Positions 36,236 to 48,351 of a DNA stretch of 64,000 bases are shown piece by piece. Made by a program: the position numbers and the translations under genes. The stretch lies in NCBI GenBank assembly GCA_028023455.1, contig JAQFVV010000018.1, positions 9,384,771 to 9,448,770 of the forward strand, read 5' to 3'. The DNA is from Epiperipatus broadwayi (taxonomy: Eukaryota; Onychophora; Udeonychophora; Euonychophora; Peripatidae). The notes under the pieces are model-generated. The model saw only the letters and a program-made list of their open reading frames with translations, did no database searches and was not told where the DNA came from. Every line of letters begins with the position of its first letter. Position 1 is the first letter of the stretch.

Positions 36236-38600
36236 GTTGCAAAACATCTAAATAGATTATGAGTTGCAGAGCTGAAATATGCTTATACTATCTTTTATGT
36301 CATAACCCATGCTATGATCTACATAGTAAAAATCAGTAATAGTTAGAATGATCAATTAATTGGTAACTGATTGGAATTATATTATTAAGCTTAAACATAA
36401 CTTATAATGATATTTGCGTGATATATATAATTACTACAAGATAATCATACTAACTCAGATTCCGAATCGGATCAAAGCCAATGTTAATTTCTATGGGAGT
36501 TTGAACTGATGTTGGGCAGTCGAACGTCAGATTCTAGGGCATTACAAACTATAGTATCAGAAAATGAGCATCTCGAATGTGTTCTTAATTGAGGTTCACT
36601 ACCTAGTAATCAGTTCACCAGACTGCAGTATTTGCTATAATAGGGAAGAGGCCCTTTTATTCAAGTGCACAAAGCAGTGACTTAGCAAACCCTTGGAACA
36701 CTTTGGTTCCTTCAAATACAAATAAATGTCAGTTGCCTAATCTTTCAAAGCATGACGTGATGTGGAATCGATCCTGATGTAGGCCATTATAGGTATAGCA
36801 AGAAGTTACGCATATTTATGCTAACTAGCAACACATTTGCCACCCTAATTTAATATTTTCCTAAATTAACTATGCCAAATCTTAGCTTCTATCACTGCCA
36901 CTACCACTAGTCTGTTCATAAATAAGATTACTTAGTCATATTACGAAGACAATAATAAGAATCTGACTTAAGGATATCTGTATAGCTTAATCTCTAATTA
37001 AGGAGAGTTACAGTGAATTTAAGGATTTACTAAGATTTAAAATATTACTTATATGCTGTATAGCTCACGTCTAATACTAAACAAATACTGATTTTTAAAT
37101 AACTTAAACAAAATATTGATTTTTAAATAACTTAATTCTGTGTATTATAAGTAACTGGCTCACTCTAGTGTAAATAATAGTTTGATTTCAGAAAGAAATT
37201 TTGCCCATATTTCTTTATATGATAAAATTCTAATATAATGAAAAGGTGCTTAATCGCCTCTCCGATAATTATAAAACCCCACAAAATTCCATTCTGATAA
37301 ACATAGCATAAATTAATAATCATGAGATTAAAAACTAAATATAGATGGCACAAGAATAAATTGCAGAAAACGATCAATAAAGTTATAATTTAGAAATGAA
37401 CAATTTGTTTGAATGGTTTTATATAACCTAAATATTTATGATTACTTAAAATATTTATGATCAAGCAAGAATTTTGAGAGTGCTTTAAGCTTTAAAGTAA
37501 ATTTAACATAAATGGTTTAACATTTAAATAATATAATTAAATATGAGAGTTGATTAGATAGCTAGCTTATAATTTAGTAATTAACTTAAGCATATTCTGC
37601 AGAATGATTTACCGGAAATAATTGGTAGTAAGTCTTTCGGGGCATTCTTTACTGGGATTCTCCTCTCCATTAAATCAGGATGGTGCTTTTATCCATTAAG
37701 TCTGCTGTGGCTTTTCTATTACTTTGGTTGTGGCTTTCTTCCATCACTTCGGTCAAGAATTATCTAGTACTTCAGGTGTAGCTTCTCCATCACTGGGCCA
37801 GAACTGAGGTTGATGTTTTCTTCCATTCTGTAGAACAGTTTTCCGTGAGAGATAGACAGCTAGTCTATCTTCCCACTAGCTGACAGTTCTCATTTTAACA
37901 GCTTTGGTAATGGCTTAGTCAGAATTCAGCTTGGTCAAAGTAATGCAGGAATAGCTTTTTAATTATTTTTCAACACTTCTTTGGAAAAATGCTTCTCAAC
38001 CTCTCTTTTAATGGCTACTACAGGCTTTTTCATATCATATTTTTGATAGTATTTCCCTCCCACTTTTACTTTCACAATGTCGTGTGCTTACTGACTTCAA
38101 ATTTTGCCTTTAACTAAATTTCCACTTAGTTTTTAATATTCGCACACCTAAATCTGGAGTTAAAAGCTCTATTCCCTTGGATTTACCCACTGCATTTAGT
38201 ATGAATTTATGCCTGACTGGATTTTCTAATTTGTTTTTGCCTATAATTTTAAATGAGGTCAATTTTCAGCTAAAAGATTATTTTTACACGAAATGTTAAA
38301 ACTCATAAACAAATTACAGCCTGTGTAATTTTAAACAAACAATAGAACTCGAAAATTATTTAAAATGAATATTAAAACTTAAATGAATAATTTTATAAAC
38401 TTAAGCTTATTATTTTGTTATATACATAAATTCTAACTACACACTGCTATGTTTACTTCAGTTTTAACAAACATAAAGGAATATGTGCATAAATGCTATT
38501 TATGACTGCATCCTCTTATTATAGTTAGCAAGGTGATTATACACACACATACTCAGTACTATTACAAGCATACTCAAAAAAAAGTTTTAAATTAAAGAAA
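36236..38600. other. Non-coding stretch with short degenerate repeats
   Basis: Around 37640-37960 a phrase like 'tgtggctttcttccatcacttcggt' recurs in degenerate form about every 30-50 bases, a decayed minisatellite or low-complexity origin. The rest is AT-rich without a supported gene. Confidence 0.4.
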
Positions 38601-38696
38601 TACACGCAATCTGAGTGAAATAAAATACACTATTATAGAATATAATAGGTGAAACAGACAGGTCGATAGATCTAACTGTTTCAACATCATATCAGG

Positions 38697-39741
38697 GTAC
38701 ATGAGGAACAGTTGAAAGACCTCCAAGAAGCGCAAGGAGAGATCAAGAATCAATTGTATGAAATGGAAGAAAATGTGAAGCATGATCACAAAGCATCCAA
38801 GAAGGAGATGCAAGAGATGGAGACATTCCAGGAAAACCAAGAAAAGATATGATTGCAGATGAAACTGATACCAGAACCCCCATCAGATGATTGACATGGA
38901 TCATATCAAGCCACTGATGTCAAGAGGATGAAGGCAGAGTACCATCATTCAGTATCACATTTAAAAAAATTAAGGTTCACTGGATAAAGAATATAAAGAC
39001 ACTATGTCAATTAAGGCAGTAGAAAAGGTTCAGGGTACAAGTAACCTGAATAGTCAAAGAAATAACTCCAATATGGCCAGATTTATCCAAATGCACATTT
39101 TTCGTGGAGAACCTGGAGACAGCCCACAAGAACATCTGGGAAGCTTGAAAGACCTCTTTTTCTTTGACGCAGTTGGGCATGAAGAGCAAGTGGCCATTGC
39201 TAGTCACTACTTGAGGGGAACAGCCAAGGATTGATGGAACTCTTAACAACTGGAACCTAAAACCTTCGGGGATTATACGGCGGCTGTCTTGGAAAGTTAC
39301 TGGAATGAAGAATGATAAGATGGGATCTTACATATGTTATCAATGGAAAAATATAAACCCAGTCATAAGGAGACACACATGCAAGTTTTCATGCATCAGG
39401 TTGCCAAGTTCAAGTCACTCACAACCTTTGCATACTCAGATGTCAGGATCATAAGAACTATTCATCATAACATGCCTGCCTGGGTACAAAAATTAATGTT
39501 AGGAAGCCAAATTACTGAGGTTGAAAAGATGGCCCACTTACTAACATCTATTTATTATAGTCACCTGGCTCCAGAATCTCCTGAAAAATCCACAAAACTT
39601 GAAAAATCAAGGGTCCAGATGAACGGTATAAATAGTAAAGATAGGAATCATGGATGGCAAATGACTCGCAACAAAATGGCTATAAAAAGAAATTATGACC
39701 GAGAGCCTCAAAGTGTATTATCAGATAGTTCTTTCTCATGA
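38697..39741 (+). pseudogene. Element C gag, broken
   Basis: The N-terminal piece (38697-38851) is a charged coiled coil ('HEEQLKDLQEAQGEIKNQL' and 'KKEMQEMETFQENQEKI'). The main domain (39004-39741) stays in one frame, broken by several stops between 39232 and 39321. It reads 'QMHIFRGEPGDSPQEHLGS', 'GHEEQVAIASHYLRGTAKD', and then 'KTFGDYTAAVLESYWNEE', the capsid-like core pattern of Ty3/Gypsy and retrotransposon gag proteins, where such segments surround a conserved 'A...L.G.A..W'. The C-terminal part is basic. No CCHC knuckle is visible before the protease. The coiled-coil start resembles the other gag remnants of the window. Confidence 0.7.
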
Positions 39742-39768
39742 CAGGCAAAGGGAGATAGTGATAGATCC

Positions 39769-40284
39769 ATGTGTAATATCAACCCCATAACTGCCATTAT
39801 CTATGGCAATGAAGAACAGACCCTAAATGGGGGTCAAACCATACATCCAGCCATCAAAGTTCAAATTGGTATGTATAGTGTATTTGCATTGCTGGACATG
39901 GGTAGTTACATTTCAGTTGTTTCTAAAACCGGTTTAATATGTACAGTAGTCAAGTGAAGGATGTGATGCTCCTCCCAATGTGACCTATTTCTTTGGTATT
40001 AGCTAATGGAAGAAAGGTGAAGAGTGAAAATTGTATGTTTGGAAGTAACCTCGTCCCAGGAACCCATCGGGCATTTATTTCTTATTATGTCAGGAATGGT
40101 ACAGGACATGGTCTTGGAGTCTGACTTTCTCACACAGAAACAGGGCATCATCAATTACGGAGATGAAACATATACATTCCAAGGAAAACCCGTCAAGCTT
40201 GAAACAAAAGTGAAATGGCCAGCAGTAAAAGTCGGTTGCTTGATACAGGCTAGTGAGAAGGAGATTATTAGCATTACGGTCTGA
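39769..40284 (+). pseudogene. Element C retropepsin, catalytic D-M-G variant, broken
   Basis: 'VFALLDMGSYISVVSKTG' (D-M-G at 39895-39903) is a retropepsin active-site loop in which the usual T or S after the catalytic D is M. The frame stops at 39957; a shifted piece supplies 'LVLANGRKVK'. Then 40024-40284 gives 'MVQDMVLESDFLTQKQGII' and 'YTFQGKPVKLE', the end of the fold, where 'hLGxDFL' is usual and here G is E. These changes and the stops make activity very unlikely. This protease differs from the element B copy in sequence but occupies the same place after gag. Confidence 0.78.
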
Positions 40285-40859
40285 GAATCTGCTGTAATCA
40301 AGCAAAGGGATCAATGCTGTCTCAGGAAAATCATCAAAGATAATGCCATGGATTGTAAACCAGATACTGTATCTATAACAGGCATAATGAAAGGATTCTG
40401 GCAGTGAAATAGAAAGGTTAAAGGGATGTCTTATGAGCAAATTCAAAGAGTCTGATCAAAATTAACTTGTGAATTCAGAAGGCAGCATAAAAAATTTGAT
40501 TGAAAGTAGAAGTAATAATTATAAAGATGATGTATGGGAAAAAGAAATTGACATGGTGATAGAGAGCCTGGCAGAATCCCAAGAGAACAATATCTTAGAC
40601 TGGGAGGATCAACAATGAAGTAGCAGTGAAGTGCAATCTTCAATGTATCGGGCCAATGGAAGTTTAAATATTGTAAAATGGGATGATGATGAATAACTTA
40701 ATGAAATCAGTAATGCTAGAATGTCATAGTAATCCTAAAAAATTAAATTTCAAAGAAATAATGTACAAGAAACTTGAGGGAAAAAGGAAAAGAATCAATT
40801 TCCCCACCGAAAAGTTTCAGGAGCCATGGCAGGCCCTATCCTGGAAGTGACTTGTCCAA
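40285..40859 (+). other. Element C linker between protease and RT, no open frame
   Basis: Decayed sequence expected to be the protease-RT linker of pol. It carries short acidic plus-strand pieces but no recognisable domain. Minus-strand ORFs here (40090-40446, 40443-40643) are shadows. Confidence 0.4.
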
Positions 40860-41150
40860 AAGATAATCAGCAACCATGTTATAGGACCTGAAAAAGCTGA
40901 TATAAGTGATCTTAAAGATCAACTTGGGATCAATATACCTCAATATGGAAGAAAGGTTCAACAAGAATGTTATAAAAATTTCCCTAGTTTTAAAGGACCA
41001 TTTATGATCCAGAAAAAAAAGTGCAGAAAATGCCCTCCTTTTAAAGGATCAGGGGGTCATTAAGGGAAGTTATGATTCTCATCACTTAGCACCATGTGTT
41101 CCACCTGACCCACGAAAATAATAACAATAAATGCCCACTAAAAGGATGGA
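40860..41150 (+). pseudogene. Element C reverse transcriptase N-terminal fragment
   Basis: 'HVIGPEKADISDLKDQLGI' leads after frame changes to 'ENALLLKDQGVIKGSYDSHH' with 'LAPCV' directly after, the pattern before RT motif 1 in Ty3/Gypsy elements ('L..GiI..S.SP...P.v'). Further on 'MDIFSTMD' at about 41134 resembles the RT motif 'yFS.lDl' that carries the first catalytic D. The rest of RT, RNase H and integrase are missing. Support is by motif order only. Confidence 0.55.
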
Positions 41151-41242
41151 TATATTCAGTACAATGGACCAATAATCATATTAAAAGAGATACATAAGTA
41201 AAACACCCTTCCAACAATGAAAATATCCTTATAGAAGGATAT

Positions 41243-41336
41243 CTTATAATTTAATGATTAAAAAAATATTAATGACAGTGGTAGAATGGCTTATAATTTA
41301 ATGATTAAAAAAATATTAATGACAGCAGTAAGTAAC
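41243..41336. repeat. Tandem duplication, period 47
   Basis: 'cttataatttaatgattaaa' and the following 'aaaatattaatgacag' occur at 41243 and again at 41290. Nearly identical copies. Confidence 0.9.
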
Positions 41337-41476
41337 ATAAGTTATGTTAAAATGGGGTAATAGAGATACTAAACCATGTGTTTTCTTGACACCTGAAATG
41401 ACATGTTAATTTGAAGTAAAATCATTTTTTTAATTGTTTTTTTTTTTTTGTTGTTCCCTCTAACTAGGGGAATACA

Positions 41477-44400
41477 AAGCAGTAAAATCTGTTATACATA
41501 TTTTGCTTCACTGTCTGATGATATTAGGAATCTTCAACCAGAGGTTCAAACCCATTTGTATACTTATTAATCATTAGGGAATGCAAGTACACATATACAT
41601 GTGTTTATTCCTCCCGCCCCCCACTCTTTTGTTAGTTGAGATTATTTGATTAAATAATATTAGTTTAATTCAGAAATATTTAAATTTCCACCACCATAAA
41701 CAGTCGTCATGCATGTGTATGTATGTATTCACAGATGGCTGCAAATATTATATTTTATTAAATATTTTATGTTTCTTTTCATTTATAATTCATGTATTAT
41801 TTTATTTAAGCTGACGTTAATACCAGAGAAAGTTCTAGAGAGTAACTATTTCCAACTTGAAATACATTGAAACAATACTCTCTTGAACTTATCTCATTGT
41901 CATCTTTAAAATGTAATTGTTAATAAAGGATAAGTGCAGTCAAGTCGGTTAATGCACATCCGGGTCTCACCAGCAGCAGGCAAATAGAAAGTTCTAGAAG
42001 GTTTTGGTGGCATGTAAATACAGCCCAAAATTTTATGCTACTCACTCTGTGCTTTATTTTCAGGTGTTGCAGAATGAACCGGCATCACTCAAATTTTTAA
42101 AATGTGACTTCTGGATAGTGGAAGAAATTTACTTTTCCCAATCTTTTCAAGATAGCCTCCTTACCGCTATGCCATCACCACTGAAAGACTGTCTTAATTC
42201 AATGTTGATTTAACTCTTAAAAGATGCCAACCATTATTTTTCCAAAATCTGCATTGCTGACCGTGTTTTTCAAAATTATTTTCCCATACGCATATCAACC
42301 CGTACGGCTATAAAGTCTTCAAATAACAGAAGATAATCCTGTCTCTGCCGCCAATATGACCTCTTAAAACCTCCATCTATGTATTTTAATTTATTTAAAG
42401 TAAAATATAACTCTGTCTATTTCATAATCGGTGATGTAGTGCCGATTATCATATATCTCAAGGTAATGACTTTCTCTGTGTAAAATATAATGCATGAATC
42501 TATAATTTTTATTTTCTAAACATACTTGCTGGGTTTCACTCTTGCTATCTTATTATTTTAAATGCAGCAAGCTTTTAACTTTATTTTGTTTGATTATATT
42601 TTATTTAATATGCTAATAATTCAATCTAGCGAACTGATCTTAATTTTCTATTCTGCCATTATGGAATCTTAAATACTTAAACGTAAGTTTTCTTACCAAA
42701 CTCAAAGTTCACTCAGTTGAATAATGTTACTAAATTGTTTTATGTAAACACATATTTAAGATATCACTTTATTATCTTAACGCTATTGATTTAGTGAAGC
42801 TTAATGACCTTACCCTGTGCTAATAATCAGTTTGTGTCCCATGCCATCCAGCATGATAAAATTTATTATGTAAATTTTCTACTCGTTAAGCGTACTAATA
42901 TTTGTTAATAAAGGGAACTATATATTCCCTCTCTTTTTATGTTTGACTTTTATTTAAGGTCAATTGCGTACCTTTAAGGATGGGTTAAATTCTTTAAGGA
43001 TGGGTTAAATTTTGTCATGTCATTATGCTAGATCTTATTAATTTATGACAGCCTTAGTTAACATACCACATCATTGCGGACCTGATTTCTATTAGCATTG
43101 CTTACCCTTGATAACATTATAAAATTCATATATCTTGCTTTCTCAAACTAATACCCAGAGGTCCCAGATCATTTCATAAAGGCATATTTCGTAATAGAGT
43201 TTGGAAGCAATGACTCCAGAATTGTGTCAGGTTGTAGTTAGACTCTGCATGGAATAACATCAGAAATCCGAAAAATGGAATCCCTACCAACCATTTCTTC
43301 AGGTGCCATCTATCATAAGTGCAGGTGAGTTTCTCATTCAGTTAAGTTGATGAAGCCTCTCATCCTAAAATCGGACTCAACCTTTCTAGCATTATCAATC
43401 ATGTAGGTCAGCTCCGCAATTATTAATTAATACTTTATATTGCCCACTATTAATCTATAAGTCGTAATGCTGTAATTTTGTCAACCATCCTATTCTTTCC
43501 TTTTATATATTCTATAAGTTAAAAAGATCATGTTAAAGCTAATTTAAGCACCGCAATTATTAATTAATACTTTATATTGCCCGCTTTTAGTCTATGTCAT
43601 AATGCTGTGATTTTGTAAACCATCCTATTCTTTCCTTTCATATATCTTATAAGTTAAAAAGATCATGTTAAAGCTAATTTAAGCTATCCATTATCTCGTT
43701 AAACAATCTTTAGATACACTACGTAATAACTTCCAATAAATTCTGTCAAAGCAGAATGATGTAATAAAATACCCAAATAACCGTTTCTTTTTAAATGATT
43801 GATGAAGTATAATTAATGACTGAATAAACTTTGTAATATGAAATGTTTTCGTGTGTGATTGGAATAATCTAACAAAATGGAATTGTGTAAATCAATTTTC
43901 ATTTATCTGTATTCAGTAAGGTCAGATATTTTCTATTGAATAAATCATAGTGCTCGAAATCTAAAACCATTGTAAATGTGATATCTTCCATTAGCATATT
44001 AAGCCGCATCATCTTGTTTACTTATTGATTTTATTCATATATGTGACTTGTATATGCGTATTCGTTAATCATTAAGCTATGTTCTAATATGTAATTTTTA
44101 GAATAGCAAATCACTACCAATGATTATGTGAAACCCAGATGTTATTAATCATGGGTGAATAAATGTTATTAATTATGGGTGAATAGATTCGCCAGTGTAT
44201 TTATTTAATTTATATTACCCATGTTTATTTACTCAAGTACTAACTGATTATTCTTATTATAACATTTTCCGTTTTGCTAGGCCTCTACATGCTAATATAA
44301 ATTGCGCACGAGTTGATCAAGCTATGTCAAAAAGAAGAAATTTGTATTTCGATTTCTATTAAAAACATAGCTATATTTCCTGCTCAACTCGGCCTTGTAA

Positions 44401-46068
44401 TTGTTGAGAATTATGCTATCGACGACATCAGCTTTTAATTTATTTGAAAGGCGCCAGAGTTCTGCAAGAACCCACTGAACCGTCACATAGCATCTCGCAA
44501 ATTAAAAAGAAAAGGTATTTTTTTAAATTTATCGGTCTTAGATTTTAAGAATCGGTAATTCTACTGTAAATTAGAATTATCTTGCAATATTATTTTTGCG
44601 GTAATCTACAACATATTGGCAAAGGTAAATTACATTTTAAATCTTATTAAATTAATAATAAATTTAATAATAAAAAAAATAATAACTATTATTAATAACA
44701 TACAAATGAAAATAGGTATTAGAAATATTTTTATTCTAATAGATTAAAAAAATGTTTGAAATAAATTATTTATCAAATAAATTGGAGAGAACACACTTAA
44801 TTCTGACGTGAAACATTAATAATAAAAAAATATCTGCTGAATAATTAATTACAAAGTTCTTGGTTAAACAAAAGTCTCTTGTACAGAAAAAATGAAAGTC
44901 TCTATCGGGATTATTTTAAGACTTGTTTGCAAACGCTTAATTTTGTCACAATCAGGAATAAGTAGTCTTACCGGTAAGTTTTAGTGAATTCACGATGGTT
45001 GTAGATAACTAAGCATAGTTTTTCGGGGTTGAATTGAGCTCACGGCCTTTGATTATTAGTTGATCTTGGTGCTGGTTCCATAGGCTAGTCGCGTAAGCTT
45101 CTCTGGTGTCCATCGGTAACGATGTCAGCTAAAGCTCCAGTCTACTCTCGTATGAATAACTTTTTCATCATAGAGTGGTCTGGATTCTTTAATCCAAAAC
45201 CAACCAAAAGAATATCAGCTAAACCAAGACATTCCTCCAACCGAATCCCTCCTTTTTATACTAGAGGTCCAGTTTTCGGACTTCTGTGCATGCTAATACC
45301 ATGGCGTTTTGTGTTTATAATCTTATACAGTCTTTATGATTTTTCAATTACTAAGTTCTCATTCTTTTTATCAAGTTTTTCGGCCATGTTTAATTAGCTA
45401 AAATATTTTTCTTTTAGCTTATCTTTTTACTTGCTTTTGGAATTCTTTTGTTCTCTCCAATTCTACTTTTATTTCCAATTACGTAAAAAAAAATATGAAA
45501 GAAAAATTTAACTTTCATTGTACATTTTTTTTTTAAAAAAAAAAAAAATTATAGTCAAAAAAAATAATCTAAATTTACTTTTTTTTTTTTTAGCTTTTAC
45601 CAAATGCCAATATATTTGCAACGTATATAAATAAACGTTACATTATAAATAAATTATTAACTTTTAATAAATCATTCTTGGGTGTTTCATATCATGCATG
45701 CATATCATCAATTAGATTGTGTTATATATCATAGAATCCATTGATTTTAAGACAATCTATTACATTTGTTAATGATTCATAGCAAAATAGTAATATAAGA
45801 TAGTACATCCTATTGGGGTTCAAAGTCGTGTGGCAGCAATATTTCCCTGTAGATCTCGTTTCTCCACTGTGTCTGCGGGATTGTAATTAATAAATTTCAT
45901 TGGTTATTATCAGAAATGTTGTTCATAATGTTATAGTTTTAGAGAAGGGTAAACAGGGCAGAGTCCACGATTGCTCCTGACTTGTGTATCTTGGGCATGA
46001 GTGGATTTAGGGTACTTTTGCCAAGATTCTGATTCTTGTTAGATGAACATACAATTCTGACCAGTACA
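41477..46068 (+). repeat. Large interspersed repeat, copy R2, with a 1.4-kb insertion
   Basis: Same order and orientation as R1 (30794-34075). Matches run over 41477-44257 and 45644-46068. R2-specific changes: a tandem duplication of about 137 bases ('ccgcaattattaattaatac' at 43414 and 43551), a 21-base duplication near 42972-43013 ('ctttaaggatgggttaaatt'), and the insertion at 44258-45643. The ORF at 42004-42213 is not open in R1 and is not called. Confidence 0.85.
44258..45643. mobile_element. Insertion of about 1.4 kb inside R2
   Basis: R1 reads '...attattcttataaataaa' where R2 has '...attattcttat', then about 1390 bases, then 'ttataaataaa', so 'ttat' may be a target duplication. The insert holds long A/T runs at 45485-45595 and an unrecognised 91-codon ORF (45122-45397) in a GC-richer patch. 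Short inverted matches near 44605-44640 and 45600-45630 ('atattggcaaaggtaaa') are the only structure seen. Class unknown. Confidence 0.6.
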
Positions 46069-46260
46069 ATATATCATATACTCGCACACACAAGAATAAA
46101 GCCAAATAGTTAAGGCTATGGATTAGAATTCAATGTGTAGGCATATTAGCTATATCCTTATGATAATTTTTTTTAATATTTTTTTATTATTTCACTTTTT
46201 TTTTTTTTTGGAAAGCAAAGCAAAAGAAAATCATTAATAGTGCTGTATAATCATTTCATA
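46069..46260 (+). repeat. Continuation of the interspersed repeat shared with 21.9-22.9 kb
   Basis: 'cacacacaagaataaagcca', 'agaattcaatgtgtag' and 'aaagcaaaagaaaatcattaa' recur from 21900-22040 and 22805-22850. This tail is absent after R1. Confidence 0.65.
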
Positions 46261-46927
46261 CTAATTAATACAGTACTAATATGGCTGCTGTTCACATAAC
46301 TTAAATAAGATTCAAGCAGAATATGAAGAAGCTCGATAATGATGTGAATCAGGCTCTAACAATCAGAGATTCTCATGGCTTCAGATAAATTGAAAATATA
46401 TTCTACAAAGGAAAAACTTGCCAAACTAGCTTTACATATATTCACTATAGGCACATGCTAAATATTAATAAAGATATGGCAGTGTAGATGAGCAATTATT
46501 CATAGGATTTCACATATAGGTGTGCAGTATATTAAGACCAAATGGCTTGCTAATGAATTAATTAATAAGACATATTGAAGCAGTCGGATCTGAGTTCGAT
46601 CCTAGCTTCATGTTAGTTACCCTAATACTAACTTTAAATTTCCGATGCAATGGGGCTTTATACGTTCAATCCACGCTAATTTCCATAATGAATAATTTAT
46701 TTCAAATGTGTATTAAAATCAATTAGTTTCAGTTTAAAATTGAGCAATTCTCTTAATAAATTCATGATAAAATATTCATGAATTTATATATATTACAATT
46801 GCGTGGATTGTGCGTATATATTTGTAAATATTTAAATATATATAATTTTCGAAAGTTTCATTGCGTCGGGAATACTTGTTTTTTTTTTACTTTTAAATAA
46901 TTTGTAAAGTTTTGCGATTAAAAGCTA
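46261..46927. other. AT-rich non-coding stretch
   Basis: A phrase at about 46574 ('tgaagcagtcggatctga') resembles 18641 and 30790, so it holds another short piece of the element-B repeat. No gene supported. Confidence 0.4.
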
Positions 46928-47095
46928 CATTCCTTCCATGGGCTTTCAAATTCTCAAAAAAACAACAGTAAAGTTTTATTAATTAAAAAAAGATAAGAAT
47001 TCAATTTTTGATTAAAATCATTTCAGACTTTAAGAATTCATTTTCTAATTAGGAAAGGAATTCACAAATTAGTTTGAAAGCTTATCGAAGGAATG
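46928..47095. repeat. Short inverted-repeat element (MITE-like), 168 bp
   Basis: 'cattccttccatgggctttcaaa' (first 20 bases at 46928) is the imperfect reverse complement of 'tttgaaagcttatcgaaggaatg' at 47073-47095. Interior AT-rich. The minus-strand 67-codon ORF at 47113-47316 lies outside and is unsupported. Confidence 0.6.
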
Positions 47096-47717
47096 TTTTG
47101 GAAAACAACTAATTATAAGAAAAAACCAGATTGATAACAAAATGAGCGCATCAGGACAGTAGATATATAGCCCTGAAAAGTCAGAAAAAAAAGATCAAGC
47201 TTTGTTATAGAGTAGTGCAGTGAACTCTGTGCGTATAATAATTGTATTTCATCATGATAGTCGGCTAAAACATCAGGAATCTGGCTACGGTTCCTAAAGT
47301 CCCGAGAAATCATCAATGGAGCTGCTGAACCTTTTCCGGATCGATCATTCTGCTAACATCATGAAAAGCTACTAAAATGCTATTCCACTAATCAACCAAA
47401 TGGTGCCTACATTTTAACAACCTGGAGGTGTGACTTAAGGACCAGCACGGAAGGGGTAATATATGTTCCTATAATGAACGTTAAACTTTCTGGCCAGTTC
47501 GAACTTTATTTTACACTCCTCCTTATTAAGAGCTCTTTTATTCTTTAATGTAAAATCTTTGTAACCCCTTTATTTCTAAAATGCTACTGTAAATATATAA
47601 CGTAATTCTTTAAATCTCTAGTCTTTAAACTTTTCTTTTCTTACCTGGCGTTCGTTTAATATATATATGTTAGTGTGTTTTTTTTAATGTCGTATTTAAA
47701 AATTATATGCCAATAAT

Positions 47718-47841
47718 CTTTCGACTCGATGAGCTCCTTGATTCCATTTGCCTCACGCAAATAATATAACATTAATTTCAAATAGTAATTCTCGCCCATT
47801 AGAACTAAATTGATAAGTTCTATTAATCATCGAGTCGAAAG
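47718..47841. repeat. Short element with exact 15-base inverted ends
   Basis: 'ctttcgactcgatga' at 47718-47732 is the exact reverse complement of 47827-47841. No ORF. Could be a small MITE. Confidence 0.65.
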
Positions 47842-48127
47842 AAAATATTACAGGTTTACTATTTTTACATTTAGCTAATAATAAATTATTAGCTCAATTT
47901 TTCACCTATGTCCCCAGCTCCTATCTAAGTTATAAGTATTTATATATATTCACATAATGTTAAATGATTTTCTTGTTCCACTAATATTTATTTATGCAAA
48001 TATAATCTTTAATGTCTTATTGCAAAAAGGGTCGATAAAGGGTTAAATGTATTTTAATTCCACTTTTGTTATTTTATATTAATATTCAGGAAGGGCACGA
48101 TATTAAGGCATAGTTAACATAGTTTCC

Positions 48128-48147
48128 AGATCGGAAGAGCGTCGTGT
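48128..48147 (+). other. Illumina sequencing-adapter sequence left in the assembly
   Basis: 'agatcggaagagcgtcgtgt' is identical to the first 20 bases of the reverse complement of the standard Illumina universal (P5-side) adapter. A 20-base chance match in a 64-kb window is very improbable. The match ends at 48148. Base composition becomes visibly richer in G, C and CpG directly after it, so the join here may be chimeric. Confidence 0.9.
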
Positions 48148-48159
48148 CTTAAAGCTCGT

Positions 48160-48351
48160 TTGACTTTAATTAATTGGTCAAGTCATCACGTAGAGCATTC
48201 TACATGGGTTTTATTTTCAACGATGACTACCAAGTCATCATCATCAAACGTTGCTGACGTAGGGCCATCTTCCGCTCCGTTAGGCTGGTCGGTGATCATT
48301 CTCTTATTTAAATTTTTCCAGGAAGAAAGTACTTCCTTTCCGATTCATTAG
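48160..48351 (+). CDS. Unrecognised ORF, 63 aa, in a CpG-richer patch
   Basis: 63 codons from ATG 48160 in a patch (about 48150-48510) that is clearly richer in G, C and CpG than its surroundings. The product is rich in S, with a hydrophobic stretch 'WSVIILLFKFF'. No domain recognised, and the patch starts at an adapter remnant, so both its place in the genome and its coding status are doubtful. Confidence 0.12.
   Translation: MTLINWSSHHVEHSTWVLFSTMTTKSSSSNVADVGPSSAPLGWSVIILLFKFFQEESTSFPIH

Larger units (their letters stand above)
38690..41150 (+). mobile_element. LTR retrotransposon C (Ty3/Gypsy-like) internal remnant
   Basis: Gag (38697-39741), protease (39769-40284) and the start of a reverse transcriptase (about 40860-41150) follow in the canonical order on the plus strand. 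The element is cut off within RT, and the repeat R2 begins about 330 bases later. No LTR was recognised at its left side. Confidence 0.8.
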
